A stretch of 43,465 bases of DNA. Origin: Candidatus Ruthenibacterium merdavium. GTDB taxonomy: Bacteria; Bacillota; Clostridia; Oscillospirales; Ruminococcaceae. The translations under genes were made by a program, and so were the position numbers. The notes below the pieces were generated by a model. The model ran no database searches. It was not told the DNA's origin and saw only the letters and a list, made by a program, of their open reading frames with translations. Numbering within the stretch: position 1 is the first letter of the stretch; every line of letters starts with the position of its first letter. Where the stretch lies: the NCBI GenBank assembly GCA_019119935.1, contig DWWA01000010.1, positions 1-43,465 of the forward strand. Reading direction: 5' to 3'. This document shows positions 8,537-17,185 of the stretch, piece after piece.

Positions 8537-8565
8537 AGTATATTTTGTTTTCCGGTCTTTGTCAA
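8537..8565 (-). promoter_or_regulatory. Promoter of the valine T-box transcript
   Basis: Minus-strand TTGACA (8565-8560), 17 bp, TATACT (8542-8537). The -35 hexamer contains the TGA stop codon of the upstream membrane protein gene (8564-8562), so the transcription unit starts right at the end of its neighbour. Confidence 0.85.
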
Positions 8566-10580
8566 GACGGCGGCACACGGTAAATCTTCACCGTTTCCAA
8601 ATTGAGCACCGGCTCCAGCAAATCAAACTGCGGGCCGTTTTTACCGGTATAAGCATATAATTCATCAAACACTAAGTAGTCTACTCCGGCAGCCCGGGCA
8701 GTTTCCAATACTTGCTCCGGCGTAGAAGAGGGCGAAAACATAATTGCCGTCTGGGTTCGCCTTTCCTCTACGGTTTTTTCAGGAACTCCCATATTGGAAA
8801 CGGCATACAGCCAGCCCTCCATGTAGGACTGCCGCCCGGAAAATGCCGTATAAAGATTAGAGTTTCCTTCTGCGGACTGCAAATCACGGTAACGATTGAC
8901 AGCGAACGTTTCATCTTTTTGCATATTTTCTTCCAGCCACTGCGCCGCCTGCTCGTGGTCGGGCAAAACATCCATCATATCATCCTTTTCCGCCAAGCCT
9001 ATGTTCTGCCCAATGCGAAAAACTCCTTGGCTCATCGTTACCGCCGTGTTGCCCGCACAAAGCGCAATCCCCAATGCGCACGCAGCCAGCACCACTCTTT
9101 TTTTCCACGATTTTTCTGGCAAAACCGCTATGTAAGGTGCTGTAATTACCGCCGCCATCTGCGTCGCCAAGAATAAAAAATACACTTGACTGTAAGCATA
9201 ATGGTCAAAAATGAAAAATGCCAGCAAGCTTCCGAAAATGGAAGCGTGAATCAACATCTCCATGCCCGATATCTGCGTTACCTTTTTCACGCGCCGCACG
9301 GCACAGTAAAAATAACAGACAAAAACAGCCGCCCGCGTGAAAAGCAAAAACAAAAGCGCTGCAATCGGAAGCATCAACCAGTAAAATGCAATGTGAATCT
9401 TTCCTGCCGCATCCGCAAGGGCTAAAAAACCGGTGCGCCCCAGTGTTGCCGAAACGGAAATACCCATTTGATTGGCGCCGGAGGAAAACATCAAGGGGTA
9501 GACAACTGCCAATGTAACCATCTGCAATGCCGCAAACAGCGTCATTCGCCCCGGTTTTCTGTCCATCAGCATACGCCAAACAGCCGCGCATGCCAATGCC
9601 AAAATCAAAATGAGCCCGACAGGACCTTTTGCCATCAGCAAAAGCACCGATGCGCAAAGCCCTAAAACGATTGAAATCGGCTTGACGCGCTGTTCCTCCT
9701 CCCACAGATAAGCCGCAATCGAAAGCCAAATGGAGGAGTACAAAATGGCAGTTGCCACACTGTTAACATTCGTCGTCGCATGATAAAGCACCTGCGCATC
9801 CGTAAAAAACACTAGCAAAAGCAGAGCGGATGCCGTCTTTCGGCTCTTGTACAAAGAATGACCGAATTCATACAGGCAAGCTGCCGCCCCGGAAAGGCAA
9901 AACAAGGGCCAAATCACACCTAACAGGTCATACGGATGCACGCCTGAAGCCGCCGATATTCCCGCACAAAGCAGCTCATTTAAATAATGGTAATGTAGTC
10001 TTACCCCTTCAAAGCGGATGTCCTGCGGCGGAAAGCCAAGAAAAAACGAATTCACATTTCCTACATTCCACAAAAAATCCTGTTTAATGGAAGTAGCGCC
10101 AACCGCCTGCGGATGTGCCGTGAAGGGAATCCAAACAAATAAATACACCAAAAGCATGGCCGCAAAAATCCACATTGGAAGCGGCTCTAAAACCACCTGC
10201 GGATGACACTTTTCTTTTTTCAACAGCCGCACACTCGACCAAAAGCCCAGCACCGCAAAAACAGGCATGATCAAGTCTAAAAGGAAGGTGTTTTCGAGCC
10301 GAAAGCTCACCGCGCTGATCAGTGCAAAAAAACCGGTGCCCAGCAGCAGCATCATCGACATGGGCGCACGCTCGCACAATTCTTTAAGCCCAAGCTTTGT
10401 CCGGCAGATTTGAAGCCAGAACGTGCCCGGCAAAATGATGTCAATTAACGCAAAAGCAATCGCCGCAACCACCCGCCAAGGCGCACAGCCTCCCTGCCAG
10501 GCCAGCATCACAATCGCAATAATCAGAAAAAAAATGATGCAGACTGCAGTCTGTGTGATTACTCTTTTGCGCACATCCAT
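8562..10580 (-). CDS. Large polytopic membrane protein, GT-C glycosyltransferase-like
   Basis: This 672-residue protein has about a dozen hydrophobic helices over residues 10-500 and a soluble C-terminal region of about 150 residues. An extracytoplasmic loop after the fourth or fifth helix has the pattern SIKQDFLWNVGNVNSFFLG followed by PPQDIRF and LHYHYLNELL. An acidic, histidine-bearing first loop of this sort is reminiscent of GT-C type lipid-linked sugar transferases, but I do not recognise a specific family. The ATG at 10580 has GGAGGG 6 nt upstream and is preferred over the longer frame to 10610. It follows plsY by 49 nt and is probably the last gene of the DUF512-der-plsY unit. Confidence 0.75.
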   Translation of the reverse strand: MDVRKRVITQTAVCIIFFLIIAIVMLAWQGGCAPWRVVAAIAFALIDIILPGTFWLQICRTKLGLKELCERAPMSMMLLLGTGFFALISAVSFRLENTFLLDLIMPVFAVLGFWSSVRLLKKEKCHPQVVLEPLPMWIFAAMLLVYLFVWIPFTAHPQAVGATSIKQDFLWNVGNVNSFFLGFPPQDIRFEGVRLHYHYLNELLCAGISAASGVHPYDLLGVIWPLFCLSGAAACLYEFGHSLYKSRKTASALLLLVFFTDAQVLYHATTNVNSVATAILYSSIWLSIAAYLWEEEQRVKPISIVLGLCASVLLLMAKGPVGLILILALACAAVWRMLMDRKPGRMTLFAALQMVTLAVVYPLMFSSGANQMGISVSATLGRTGFLALADAAGKIHIAFYWLMLPIAALLFLLFTRAAVFVCYFYCAVRRVKKVTQISGMEMLIHASIFGSLLAFFIFDHYAYSQVYFLFLATQMAAVITAPYIAVLPEKSWKKRVVLAACALGIALCAGNTAVTMSQGVFRIGQNIGLAEKDDMMDVLPDHEQAAQWLEENMQKDETFAVNRYRDLQSAEGNSNLYTAFSGRQSYMEGWLYAVSNMGVPEKTVEERRTQTAIMFSPSSTPEQVLETARAAGVDYLVFDELYAYTGKNGPQFDLLEPVLNLETVKIYRVPPS

Positions 10581-10629
10581 ATGTTTCCCTCCTTCCCTTG
10601 CTTTTTTCAAAAGTCAAAGCTTTCGCCCG

Positions 10630-11277
10630 TCATCCCTTTTTTTGAAAAAATTTATATTCCGTTTTGTTGCAAATGCGCTTGATATTTCCTCTGTGAAGCC
10701 AAATCACCAAAGCGGCTACAATCGTTGCGCCGATACACGCCGTCATCACCGTCGTCATCGACGCCCCCCGCTTGAGCCATAGGTAATACCCCGCTGTCAA
10801 AAAGGGGTAAGCCACCGCACAGCAAATGCTGCAAAGCGACACCATCTTGCCGAGCGCCAGCACCACAAAGAAAATCAGCAAAAGAGGCAGAATTAAAATC
10901 GGTTCAATCGCGACAATCGTTCCCGCCGCAACACTCACCGCTTTGCCGCCTTTAAAGCCGAAATAAATCGGATACACATGGCCGATCACCGCAAAAAAAG
11001 CCGCCAGATAAACGCCTAAAATCGCATTTTCATTTGCCGCGCTTGCTAAAAACCACTTCGCCAGCAAAACTGCCGCAATACCCTTTCCGATGTCCCCAAT
11101 CACCGTCAAGGCCGCCGCTTTTTTTCCGTAGGTTCTCAAAATGTTCGTCATGCCCGCATTTCCGGAACCAAACTTGCGAATATCCTGATGATACAGTCCC
11201 TTTGATACAATAATGGAAAAGCTGAGGGAACCAAGCAAATAAGGAACCAAGATACAAACCGCAATAAAGGATAACAA
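10630..11277 (-). CDS. plsY: Glycerol-3-phosphate acyltransferase PlsY
   Basis: PlsY transfers the acyl group from acyl phosphate to glycerol-3-phosphate, the first acylation in phospholipid synthesis, in the membrane. The 215-residue protein has five or so hydrophobic helices and the three family motifs: GSLSFSIIVSKG with the following KFGSGNAGMTNILR (about 17-52), GHVYPIYFGFKGGKAVSVAAG (about 100-120), and the later loop before the last helix. Translation appears to start at a TTG codon (11277) with AGGAG about 7 nt upstream. It lies 55 nt after der, a common arrangement in Clostridia; the usual gpsA is not next. Confidence 0.94.
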   Translation of the reverse strand: MLSFIAVCILVPYLLGSLSFSIIVSKGLYHQDIRKFGSGNAGMTNILRTYGKKAAALTVIGDIGKGIAAVLLAKWFLASAANENAILGVYLAAFFAVIGHVYPIYFGFKGGKAVSVAAGTIVAIEPILILPLLLIFFVVLALGKMVSLCSICCAVAYPFLTAGYYLWLKRGASMTTVMTACIGATIVAALVIWLHRGNIKRICNKTEYKFFQKKG

Positions 11278-11332
11278 TTCAATCTCCTCGCTTTATTTAT
11301 GATTTCACTCCACCGGCCCCTGCGCCGCACGC

Positions 11333-12658
11333 TCAGGGCTTTTCCCCGCGTTCACGCAGCACCAAGCGAACCGGCGTTCCCTCCAAACCAAACGTTTCAC
11401 GAATTTGATTTTCAATATAGCGCTGATAAGAAAAGTGGAACAGCTGCTTTGAGTTGCAAAAGCATACAAACGTCGGCGGTCTTGTCGAAATCTGCGTCAT
11501 ATAATAAATTTTCAAGCGCTTTCCCTTGTCGCTGGGCGGCTGTACACGCGCCGTAGCACGCGCCAACAGGTCGTTGAGCATACCCGTTGTAATGCGCATC
11601 GCGTTTTGCTCATCTACAAACTTAATCAGTTCAAACAAGCGGTCAACGCGCTGTCCCGTTTTCGCAGAGATAAACAAAATCGGCGCGTAAGACATAAAGC
11701 TGAAATCGTTCATCAGCTTTTTGCGCATCACGTCCATGGTTTTGTCGTCTTTTTCGACGGCATCCCATTTATTTACCGCAATGATACAGGCCTTGCCCTG
11801 CTCATGTGCAAAACCCGCAACTTTAGAATCCTGCTCGGTAAAGCCCTCCGTCGCGTCAATCATAATCACGCACACTTTGCTGCGCTCCACGGCCGCAAGC
11901 GAACGAAGAACGCTGTAACGTTCCACGCCATCTTCCACCTTGCCGCGCTTTCTCAGGCCCGCCGTGTCCGTAAAGATAAATTTGCCGTATTTGTTTTCCA
12001 CTTCACTGTCCACCGCGTCGCGGGTCGTGCCGGCAATGTTTGCCACAATCATACGGTCCTCGCCCAAAATATAGTTGACAAGGCTCGATTTCCCCACGTT
12101 CGGGCGGCCAATCACCGCCACGCTGATGCGCTCGTCGTGGTCTTCCTGCGGCTCTTCCACATGCAGGTGCTTGCACACCTCATCCAGCATATCGCCCGTT
12201 CCGTGTCCGTGCACGGAGGATACAGGATACGGCTCTCCCAAACCCAGCGAATAAAAGTCGTAAAGCTCCATCGGCGGCTCTCCCAAGCGGTCCACCTTGT
12301 TGACAGCCAAAACAATCGGCTTTCCCGAACGCAGCAGCATCGAGGCAATCTCACTGTCCTGCGCCGTTACGCCTGCGCGAATATCCGTTACAAAAATAAT
12401 CGCATCGGCAGTGTCAATAGCCAGCTGTGCCTGCTCACGCATGTGCTCCAGCATGCCGTCGTCAATGCGCGGCTCAATACCGCCCGTATCCACAAGCAAA
12501 AACTCGTGTGCGCCCCACTCACAGTTTCCGTACAGGCGGTCTCGCGTCACGCCGGGAGTATCTTCTACAATCGCCAAGCGCTGACCAATCAATTTATTAA
12601 ATAAAGTCGATTTTCCCACATTGGGGCGTCCCACAATCGCTACAATGGGCTTTGCCAT
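11333..12658 (-). CDS. der: Ribosome biogenesis GTPase Der (EngA)
   Basis: Der is a tandem GTPase that assists assembly of the 50S ribosomal subunit. Two complete G domains are present. The first has GRPNVGKST at 10-18, DTPGVTRD, DTGG and NKVD; the second has GRPNVGKSS at about 184-192, GTTRDAVDS, DTAG and NKWD. The C-terminal KH-like domain follows. The 441-residue length is typical. The DUF512 protein gene lies 15 nt upstream, an arrangement well conserved in Clostridia, and plsY is downstream. The start has GGAAG about 7 nt before the ATG. Confidence 0.97.
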   Translation of the reverse strand: MAKPIVAIVGRPNVGKSTLFNKLIGQRLAIVEDTPGVTRDRLYGNCEWGAHEFLLVDTGGIEPRIDDGMLEHMREQAQLAIDTADAIIFVTDIRAGVTAQDSEIASMLLRSGKPIVLAVNKVDRLGEPPMELYDFYSLGLGEPYPVSSVHGHGTGDMLDEVCKHLHVEEPQEDHDERISVAVIGRPNVGKSSLVNYILGEDRMIVANIAGTTRDAVDSEVENKYGKFIFTDTAGLRKRGKVEDGVERYSVLRSLAAVERSKVCVIMIDATEGFTEQDSKVAGFAHEQGKACIIAVNKWDAVEKDDKTMDVMRKKLMNDFSFMSYAPILFISAKTGQRVDRLFELIKFVDEQNAMRITTGMLNDLLARATARVQPPSDKGKRLKIYYMTQISTRPPTFVCFCNSKQLFHFSYQRYIENQIRETFGLEGTPVRLVLRERGEKP

Positions 12659-12673
12659 AATCTCTTCCTTTCT

Positions 12674-13969
12674 TTATTTCAAAAGCGCCTGAACCAAGTC
12701 ATCTCCGCGCTGCGGCATAATGCGCACGCGGACGCCAAGCTCCCGCTCCAGTTCTTTCACGGTGACGTCGTCCAAAAATTTATCGCGTTCTTCTCTCAGC
12801 ATCACTTCAGGAATGCCCAGCGTTCGGCTGGAAAGTTTTCCTTTCAGCTGCTTTATCAAATCCGTACCCGTAATCAGTCCAGCCACGGTTACATTCCCGC
12901 CGAAAAATTCATTTTTAATTTCATGCACTTCAATTTTCACATTGCGCATTTTTCCCTGCATGGCATTTGCAAGCCTGCAAATCAAGGGGTAGGCCAGCTC
13001 TCCCGTGGCTAAATCAATCTTTTTCGGCAAAAGCGGCGCCCTTGTTTCCTCCAAAGCTTCCATAAATTCATCATGCAGCATTCTCCACATGCCGACGCCG
13101 TTTTCCAGCTGACAGAAAGAATCGTAAAATTCCCGCGGAGGAATTTCTCTTTCCGCCAGCAGGTACCACTCATCGCTCGGATATACAATGCGCACGCCGT
13201 GGCGCTTGTAGCATTGTTCACCGTACTCTTCCAAAATACCCAAAACTTCAATCGCCGTCTGCTTGTCATAAGGTTCCAGCGGATAAAGCCCTTCGCGGTA
13301 TTTCGTTAAACCGCTCGGCACGGCGGCAATACTTTGAACGGCGGGGTAAAGCGCCGTCAGCTTTTCCAAACTTTTTTTCAGCTCATCACCGTCGTTGATG
13401 CCTCTGCACAGCACAAGCTGGCAGTTCATCTGAATATAAGCTTTGGCAAATTCGTCAATATAGCGAAGCACATCGCCCGCGTGCTTATTTTTCATCATCG
13501 CAACGCGCAGTTCCGGGTTAACCGTGTGCACCGAAATATTAATGGGCGAAATATGCATAGTTTTAATGCGTTCCACTTCGCGCTCGCTCAAATTGGTCAG
13601 CGTCACATAATTGCCGAACAAAAAAGACAACCGTTCATCGTCATCTTTAAAATACAGCGTTTCACGCAGACCCTTCGGCATTTGGTCAATAAAACAAAAC
13701 ATGCATTTATTTTTGCACGAATGTTTTTGATCAATGAGATAGCTGTCAAAGTTGCAGCCGAGCGGCTCATATTCTTTTTTCTGAACGGAAAGGTAGCACA
13801 GCGCGCCGTCCTTCATCACAGCCAGCTCTAAAGCCTCGCCGGATGAATAAAATTCATAGTCCAGCATGTCGTTAATCTCGTGCCCGTCAATGGAAAGCAG
13901 CGTGCAGCCCTTTAATCCATAACGCTGCGCCGGGCTTCCCTTTTCTGTTCCGCTGATCTTTACTGCCAT
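12674..13969 (-). CDS. DUF512 family protein: PDZ plus radical SAM-type cluster motif
   Basis: The 431-residue protein begins with a PDZ-like domain (about 5-60, GSPAQRYGLKGCTLLSIDGH). Next comes a cysteine motif, CKNKCMFC (a CxxxCxxC spacing as in radical SAM enzymes), within HSCKNKCMFCFIDQMPKGLR, and then a DUF512 C-terminal half. The reaction is unknown; the family is widespread in Clostridia and usually sits beside der, as here (15 nt). The start at 13969 has GGAGGAG 6 nt upstream; the frame extends to 14008 without a better site. The genomic link suggests a role in ribosome assembly or translation, but that is inference. Confidence 0.88.
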   Translation of the reverse strand: MAVKISGTEKGSPAQRYGLKGCTLLSIDGHEINDMLDYEFYSSGEALELAVMKDGALCYLSVQKKEYEPLGCNFDSYLIDQKHSCKNKCMFCFIDQMPKGLRETLYFKDDDERLSFLFGNYVTLTNLSEREVERIKTMHISPINISVHTVNPELRVAMMKNKHAGDVLRYIDEFAKAYIQMNCQLVLCRGINDGDELKKSLEKLTALYPAVQSIAAVPSGLTKYREGLYPLEPYDKQTAIEVLGILEEYGEQCYKRHGVRIVYPSDEWYLLAEREIPPREFYDSFCQLENGVGMWRMLHDEFMEALEETRAPLLPKKIDLATGELAYPLICRLANAMQGKMRNVKIEVHEIKNEFFGGNVTVAGLITGTDLIKQLKGKLSSRTLGIPEVMLREERDKFLDDVTVKELERELGVRVRIMPQRGDDLVQALLK

Positions 13970-14052
13970 TTCTGCTCCTCCTGTTACCCTCTCGTTCCTA
14001 ACAAGCACATTTTAGGCATATTCACACCGAATAAACAGCTGTTTTCGGCAGG

Positions 14053-14089
14053 ATAAAAAGCAAGGGGAAGGATGCTGAATCCTTCCCCC
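14053..14089 (-). terminator. Terminator after rpmF
   Basis: GGGGAAGGAT (14064-14073) pairs with ATCCTTCCCC (14079-14088) around a 5-nt loop. On the minus strand the stem is followed by TTGCTTTTTATCC. Confidence 0.85.
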
Positions 14090-14103
14090 ATGTTACAAAG
14101 CCA

Positions 14104-14286
14104 TTAGGCTTCTTTTTTGATGATTTCCTTGCCCTTGTAGTAGCCGCAGTTGCCGCATACCTGATGGGGAAGCTTGTACTCACCACACTGTGTGCACTTG
14201 GCCAGCGTGGGCGCGGTCAACTTCCACACGGAGGAGCGTCGTTTGTCACGTCTTGCCTTGGAAACCTTTCTCTTGGGTACTGCCAT
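14104..14286 (-). CDS. rpmF: 50S ribosomal protein L32
   Basis: L32 is a small protein of the large ribosomal subunit. The 60-residue sequence starts AVPKRKVSKARRDKRRS, typical of the family, and has the zinc-ribbon pairs CTQC and CGNC, so this is the zinc-binding (C+) form. The ATG at 14286 has GAGGAGG 8 nt upstream. It is preceded by the DUF177 gene with a gap of about 33 nt; DUF177-rpmF is a conserved pair across bacteria. Confidence 0.97.
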   Translation of the reverse strand: MAVPKRKVSKARRDKRRSSVWKLTAPTLAKCTQCGEYKLPHQVCGNCGYYKGKEIIKKEA

Positions 14287-14319
14287 TTTAAGCACCTCCT
14301 CAACATAAATATTGTGTAA

Positions 14320-14814
14320 TCAAAGCAGTGTTTTTAATATAGCAAGCCTTTCATCCACAACATCGCCGTTGGTTTCCTGTGTGCAAGCACAAGGGTTTCG
14401 GCGGCCGCAGATCGGGCATAGCCCCTTACAATCTTCGCTGCAAAGCAGCACGCTGGGAATTTCCGATACCAGCTCTTGATAGCACAGTTCCTTTAAGTCC
14501 AGCCTGCCCCGTTCATCAAACGGGAGCTCCGCTTCCGGAGAAGCCTCACACTCGCTTTCGCGAATGTCATGTTCGGCCTGCACTTCAAAGTTCTGTTTGC
14601 ACTCCTTTAAGCAGCGTGCACATTCAAATTCCGCAAAGGCAGAAATCTCCAGCATTAAGCTGAGCACAGAGCCTTCCAAGCGCATCTCCCAGCGGACATC
14701 CACCGGAGAGGCTACGCTGTATCCGGGAAAATCCATCTCGGAAAGATCCAGCGATTCTCGGCCTGAAATCGGCTCTTGATAAGTGCTGAACACCTTTTTA
14801 ATATCCAACATCAT
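14320..14814 (-). CDS. DUF177 (YceD-like) protein
   Basis: DUF177 proteins are encoded next to rpmF in most bacteria and have been linked to 23S rRNA accumulation or processing. The 164-residue protein has the family cysteines CARC at about 88-91 and a second cluster CKGLCPICGRRNPCAC near the C terminus, which could bind a metal. The first of two adjacent ATG codons (14814) is chosen because GAGGAG lies 7 nt before it. It is the first gene of a two-gene operon with rpmF behind a perfect promoter. Confidence 0.9.
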   Translation of the reverse strand: MMLDIKKVFSTYQEPISGRESLDLSEMDFPGYSVASPVDVRWEMRLEGSVLSLMLEISAFAEFECARCLKECKQNFEVQAEHDIRESECEASPEAELPFDERGRLDLKELCYQELVSEIPSVLLCSEDCKGLCPICGRRNPCACTQETNGDVVDERLAILKTLL

Positions 14815-14842
14815 TTTGGTACTCCTCAAAGGTTGCTATGTT

Positions 14843-14871
14843 ATTATAGCCGTCAAAAAGCTGTTTGTCAA
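14843..14871 (-). promoter_or_regulatory. Consensus promoter of the DUF177-rpmF operon
   Basis: Minus-strand TTGACA (14871-14866), 17 bp, TATAAT (14848-14843). Both hexamers and the spacing match the sigma-A consensus, as expected for a ribosomal protein operon. Confidence 0.9.
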
Positions 14872-14994
14872 TACAATTTGTAGAATTTCATGCTTTATTT
14901 TTGAAAAAACGGTCAAACACCGAAATTTTCACGCCCGGCTAACGGTTGCTTTCTTTTTGCTGCACGCCGCCCGGCAAAGTGCTCATGCGCAGAA

Positions 14995-15032
14995 ACTCAA
15001 AACAAAGGGCCGCGCACCGGCAGCCCTTCGTT
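14995..15032 (-). terminator. Terminator after the small P-loop gene
   Basis: On the minus strand AAGGG..GCCG pairs with CGGCCCTT (a 2-nt bulge separates the two stem parts), followed by TGTTTTG. It lies just past the stop of the 15050 gene and ends the pgi unit. Confidence 0.6.
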
Positions 15033-15049
15033 GTTGTCTTTCTTTCCGA

Positions 15050-15454
15050 TTACAGATATTTTTTCACAGAATCGGTCAAAGCGCTTTCGTCCGCAGAAAC
15101 GGTCACAACCAGTTTCACGTTCTCGCCAACCAAAGCATTGAAAGCGTCCAGAATATCGCCAAGGCCTTCCATGTCGTGGTTGGCGATTTTCAGAATACCG
15201 TCGAGGTACACTTCAACGATATCATAGTTTCCGGCCAGCACACCGGCCACGAAACCGTACAATTTGTCATAGCCCTCAATCTTATACTCATCCACATCAA
15301 TCAAGCGTGCAGCGTGGTCGATGTCGTAGGTCAGCTTCATGGACTTCTCAATGCAAACGATGTTGCCGGGGGTAGTTTTTGCAGAAGCATTGATCATGTC
15401 GATCATCTTTTTTGTTTTGCCGGAGCCTTTGCTGCCAACAATCAGTTGAATCAT
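15050..15454 (-). CDS. Small P-loop protein of unknown function
   Basis: This 134-residue protein starts with a textbook Walker A motif, GSKGSGKTKK (residues 7-16), and has a hydrophobic strand ending in aspartate, IVEVYLDG (about 80-87), that may serve as Walker B. A later strand, KLVVTVSADES, could be a sensor region. It has no recognisable additional domain, so it is close to the minimum size of a P-loop NTPase. It follows pgi by 47 nt with a strong AAGGAGG site and is probably co-transcribed. I recognise it only as a conserved hypothetical type found in Clostridia; no function is proposed. Confidence 0.75.
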   Translation of the reverse strand: MIQLIVGSKGSGKTKKMIDMINASAKTTPGNIVCIEKSMKLTYDIDHAARLIDVDEYKIEGYDKLYGFVAGVLAGNYDIVEVYLDGILKIANHDMEGLGDILDAFNALVGENVKLVVTVSADESALTDSVKKYL

Positions 15455-15501
15455 AGGAATTCCTCCTTATATTTGAACACCACAAAGGGTGCTTTTTTAA
15501 C

Positions 15502-16836
15502 TTATTTCAGTTTTGCTTCGAGCTGCGCCTTCTGCTCTTCATAGCCGGGCTTGCCCAAAAGCGCAAACATGTTCTTTTTGTAGCTCTCAACACCGGGCTG
15601 ATCAAACGGGTTTACGCCCAGCAGATAGCCGGAAATTGCACATGCCTTCTCGAAGAAGTAAATCAAGTAACCGAGATTGTACTCATCCAGTGCATCCACT
15701 TCCAGCAGTACATTCGGTACGCCGCCGTCGGTGTGGGCCAAAATTGTGCCTTCCATTGCCTTGCGGTTGACAACACTCATGTTCTGATTTGCCAAGAAAT
15801 CAAGGCCGTCAAAATTATCGGCGCTCTTTTCAATGAACAAATCCTGCTGAGGCGTCTTGATGTCAACAACGGTTTCAAACATCACGCGCGCACCATCCTG
15901 CACAAACTGACCCATCGAGTGCAGATCTGTGGAGAATACAACGCTGGCCGGGAAAAGGCCCTTTCCGTCTTTGCCCTCGCTCTCGCCAAAGAGCTGCTTG
16001 TACCACTCGTTCATCAAAGTGAAGTTCGGCTCGTAGCAAGCCAGGAGCTCTACTGCCTTTCCCTTACGGTACAAAATATTTCTCGTTGCGGCGTAGCGGT
16101 AGCAGTCATTTTCGAGGCTGCACTCGGCAAAAGCCTCGCGGGCCGCCGCCGCACCTTTCATCAAGCGGTCGATGTCACAGCCGGCCACCGCAATGGGCAA
16201 AAGGCCGACAGCCGTCAAAACAGAGAAACGTCCGCCGACATCATCGGGCACTACAAAAGTTTCATACCCTTCGCGGTCAGACAATTCCTTCAGTGTGCCT
16301 TTCGCACGGTCTGTTGTCGCATAAATGCGGCGCTTTGCGCCCTCTTTTCCGTATTTCTTTTCCAGCAAAGCCTTAAAGACACGGAAAGCCACCGCCGGTT
16401 CTGTCGTTGTGCCGGATTTAGAAATCACATTCACGGAAAATTCTCGGTCTTCGCACAGTGAAATGATATCCTGCAAATAAGCGGGGCTGATCGAATTGCC
16501 GACAAAGTAAATGTCGGGTGTCTTTTTCTTTTTCGCGTTGTACATCATGCCCTTCAGCGCTTCGATGGCTGCGCGGGCGCCCAAATAACTGCCGCCGATG
16601 CCGATGACGATCACAACATCGCTGTCTTCCTGCATTCTTTTTGCAGCCGCTTTGATGCGTGCAAACTCTTCCTTGTCATAGTTCACGGGAAGATCCAGCC
16701 AGCCCAGAAAATCGTTTCCGAGGCCGCTTTTTTCGTGCAGCATCGTGTGCGCCGCCTGAATCTGCGGATAAATCGCCTGATATTCGTGCTCGCGGATAAA
16801 TCCGCCGAGGTGTTTGCCGTTCATTTTGACACTCAT
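15502..16836 (-). CDS. pgi: Glucose-6-phosphate isomerase
   Basis: Pgi interconverts glucose-6-phosphate and fructose-6-phosphate in glycolysis and gluconeogenesis. The 444-residue length fits the bacterial short form. Visible signatures include [13 protein letters not shown] (about 77-89), the [10 protein letters not shown] phosphate-binding segment (about 140-149), a VGGRFSVLT segment, and the C-terminal [14 protein letters not shown] containing the conserved lysine. A GGAGG site lies 8 nt before the ATG. It has its own strong promoter and is followed by a small P-loop gene. Confidence 0.97.
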   Translation of the reverse strand: MSVKMNGKHLGGFIREHEYQAIYPQIQAAHTMLHEKSGLGNDFLGWLDLPVNYDKEEFARIKAAAKRMQEDSDVVIVIGIGGSYLGARAAIEALKGMMYNAKKKKTPDIYFVGNSISPAYLQDIISLCEDREFSVNVISKSGTTTEPAVAFRVFKALLEKKYGKEGAKRRIYATTDRAKGTLKELSDREGYETFVVPDDVGGRFSVLTAVGLLPIAVAGCDIDRLMKGAAAAREAFAECSLENDCYRYAATRNILYRKGKAVELLACYEPNFTLMNEWYKQLFGESEGKDGKGLFPASVVFSTDLHSMGQFVQDGARVMFETVVDIKTPQQDLFIEKSADNFDGLDFLANQNMSVVNRKAMEGTILAHTDGGVPNVLLEVDALDEYNLGYLIYFFEKACAISGYLLGVNPFDQPGVESYKKNMFALLGKPGYEEQKAQLEAKLK

Positions 16837-16874
16837 AGAGAAAGGCCTCCAACCTACTGTTTTATTATGTTTTC

Positions 16875-16903
16875 AGTATAAAAGAAAACAGCGCCCGTGT
16901 CAA
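16875..16903 (-). promoter_or_regulatory. Promoter of pgi
   Basis: Minus-strand TTGACA (16903-16898), 17 bp, TATACT (16880-16875), about 35 nt before the pgi start codon. Confidence 0.85.
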
Positions 16904-16935
16904 GGGCAACGGCGCACAATCCCCCGTCAAAGAAT

Positions 16936-16987
16936 GACAAAACCAGCCCGCACCGCAAACGGTTCAACCGCTGCCGCACAGGCTGGT
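16936..16987 (-). terminator. Probable terminator downstream of the carboxypeptidase gene
   Basis: ACCAGCC (16942-16948) and GGCTGGT (16981-16987) enclose an inner imperfect stem built from GCAGCGGTT/ACCGTTTGC. On the minus strand the hairpin is followed by TTTTGTC. It lies about 200 bp past the carboxypeptidase stop. I see nothing else in the 16988-17185 stretch. Confidence 0.6.
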
Positions 16988-17185
16988 AAAATCATCCAAA
17001 GCCTTGTTCAAACGCTCAAAAACGCTCATGGCTTTTGTTTTCTGCACCCTTTTTGAAAGCGCTGTCCCGCGCATTTTCAAAAGGCGTTCTCTCTTCTTTT
17101 TCACAGTTTTCAATCATTAAAAATCCCCTGTGCGGCGCATTCTCGCTTTCTTCATCCTGCTTTTGTGCAAGTCAGCATCGCCGGC

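Noticed and set aside
11606-12604. A 332-codon open frame opposite der
   Set aside because: Antisense shadow of a highly conserved GTPase; no motif or start signal.
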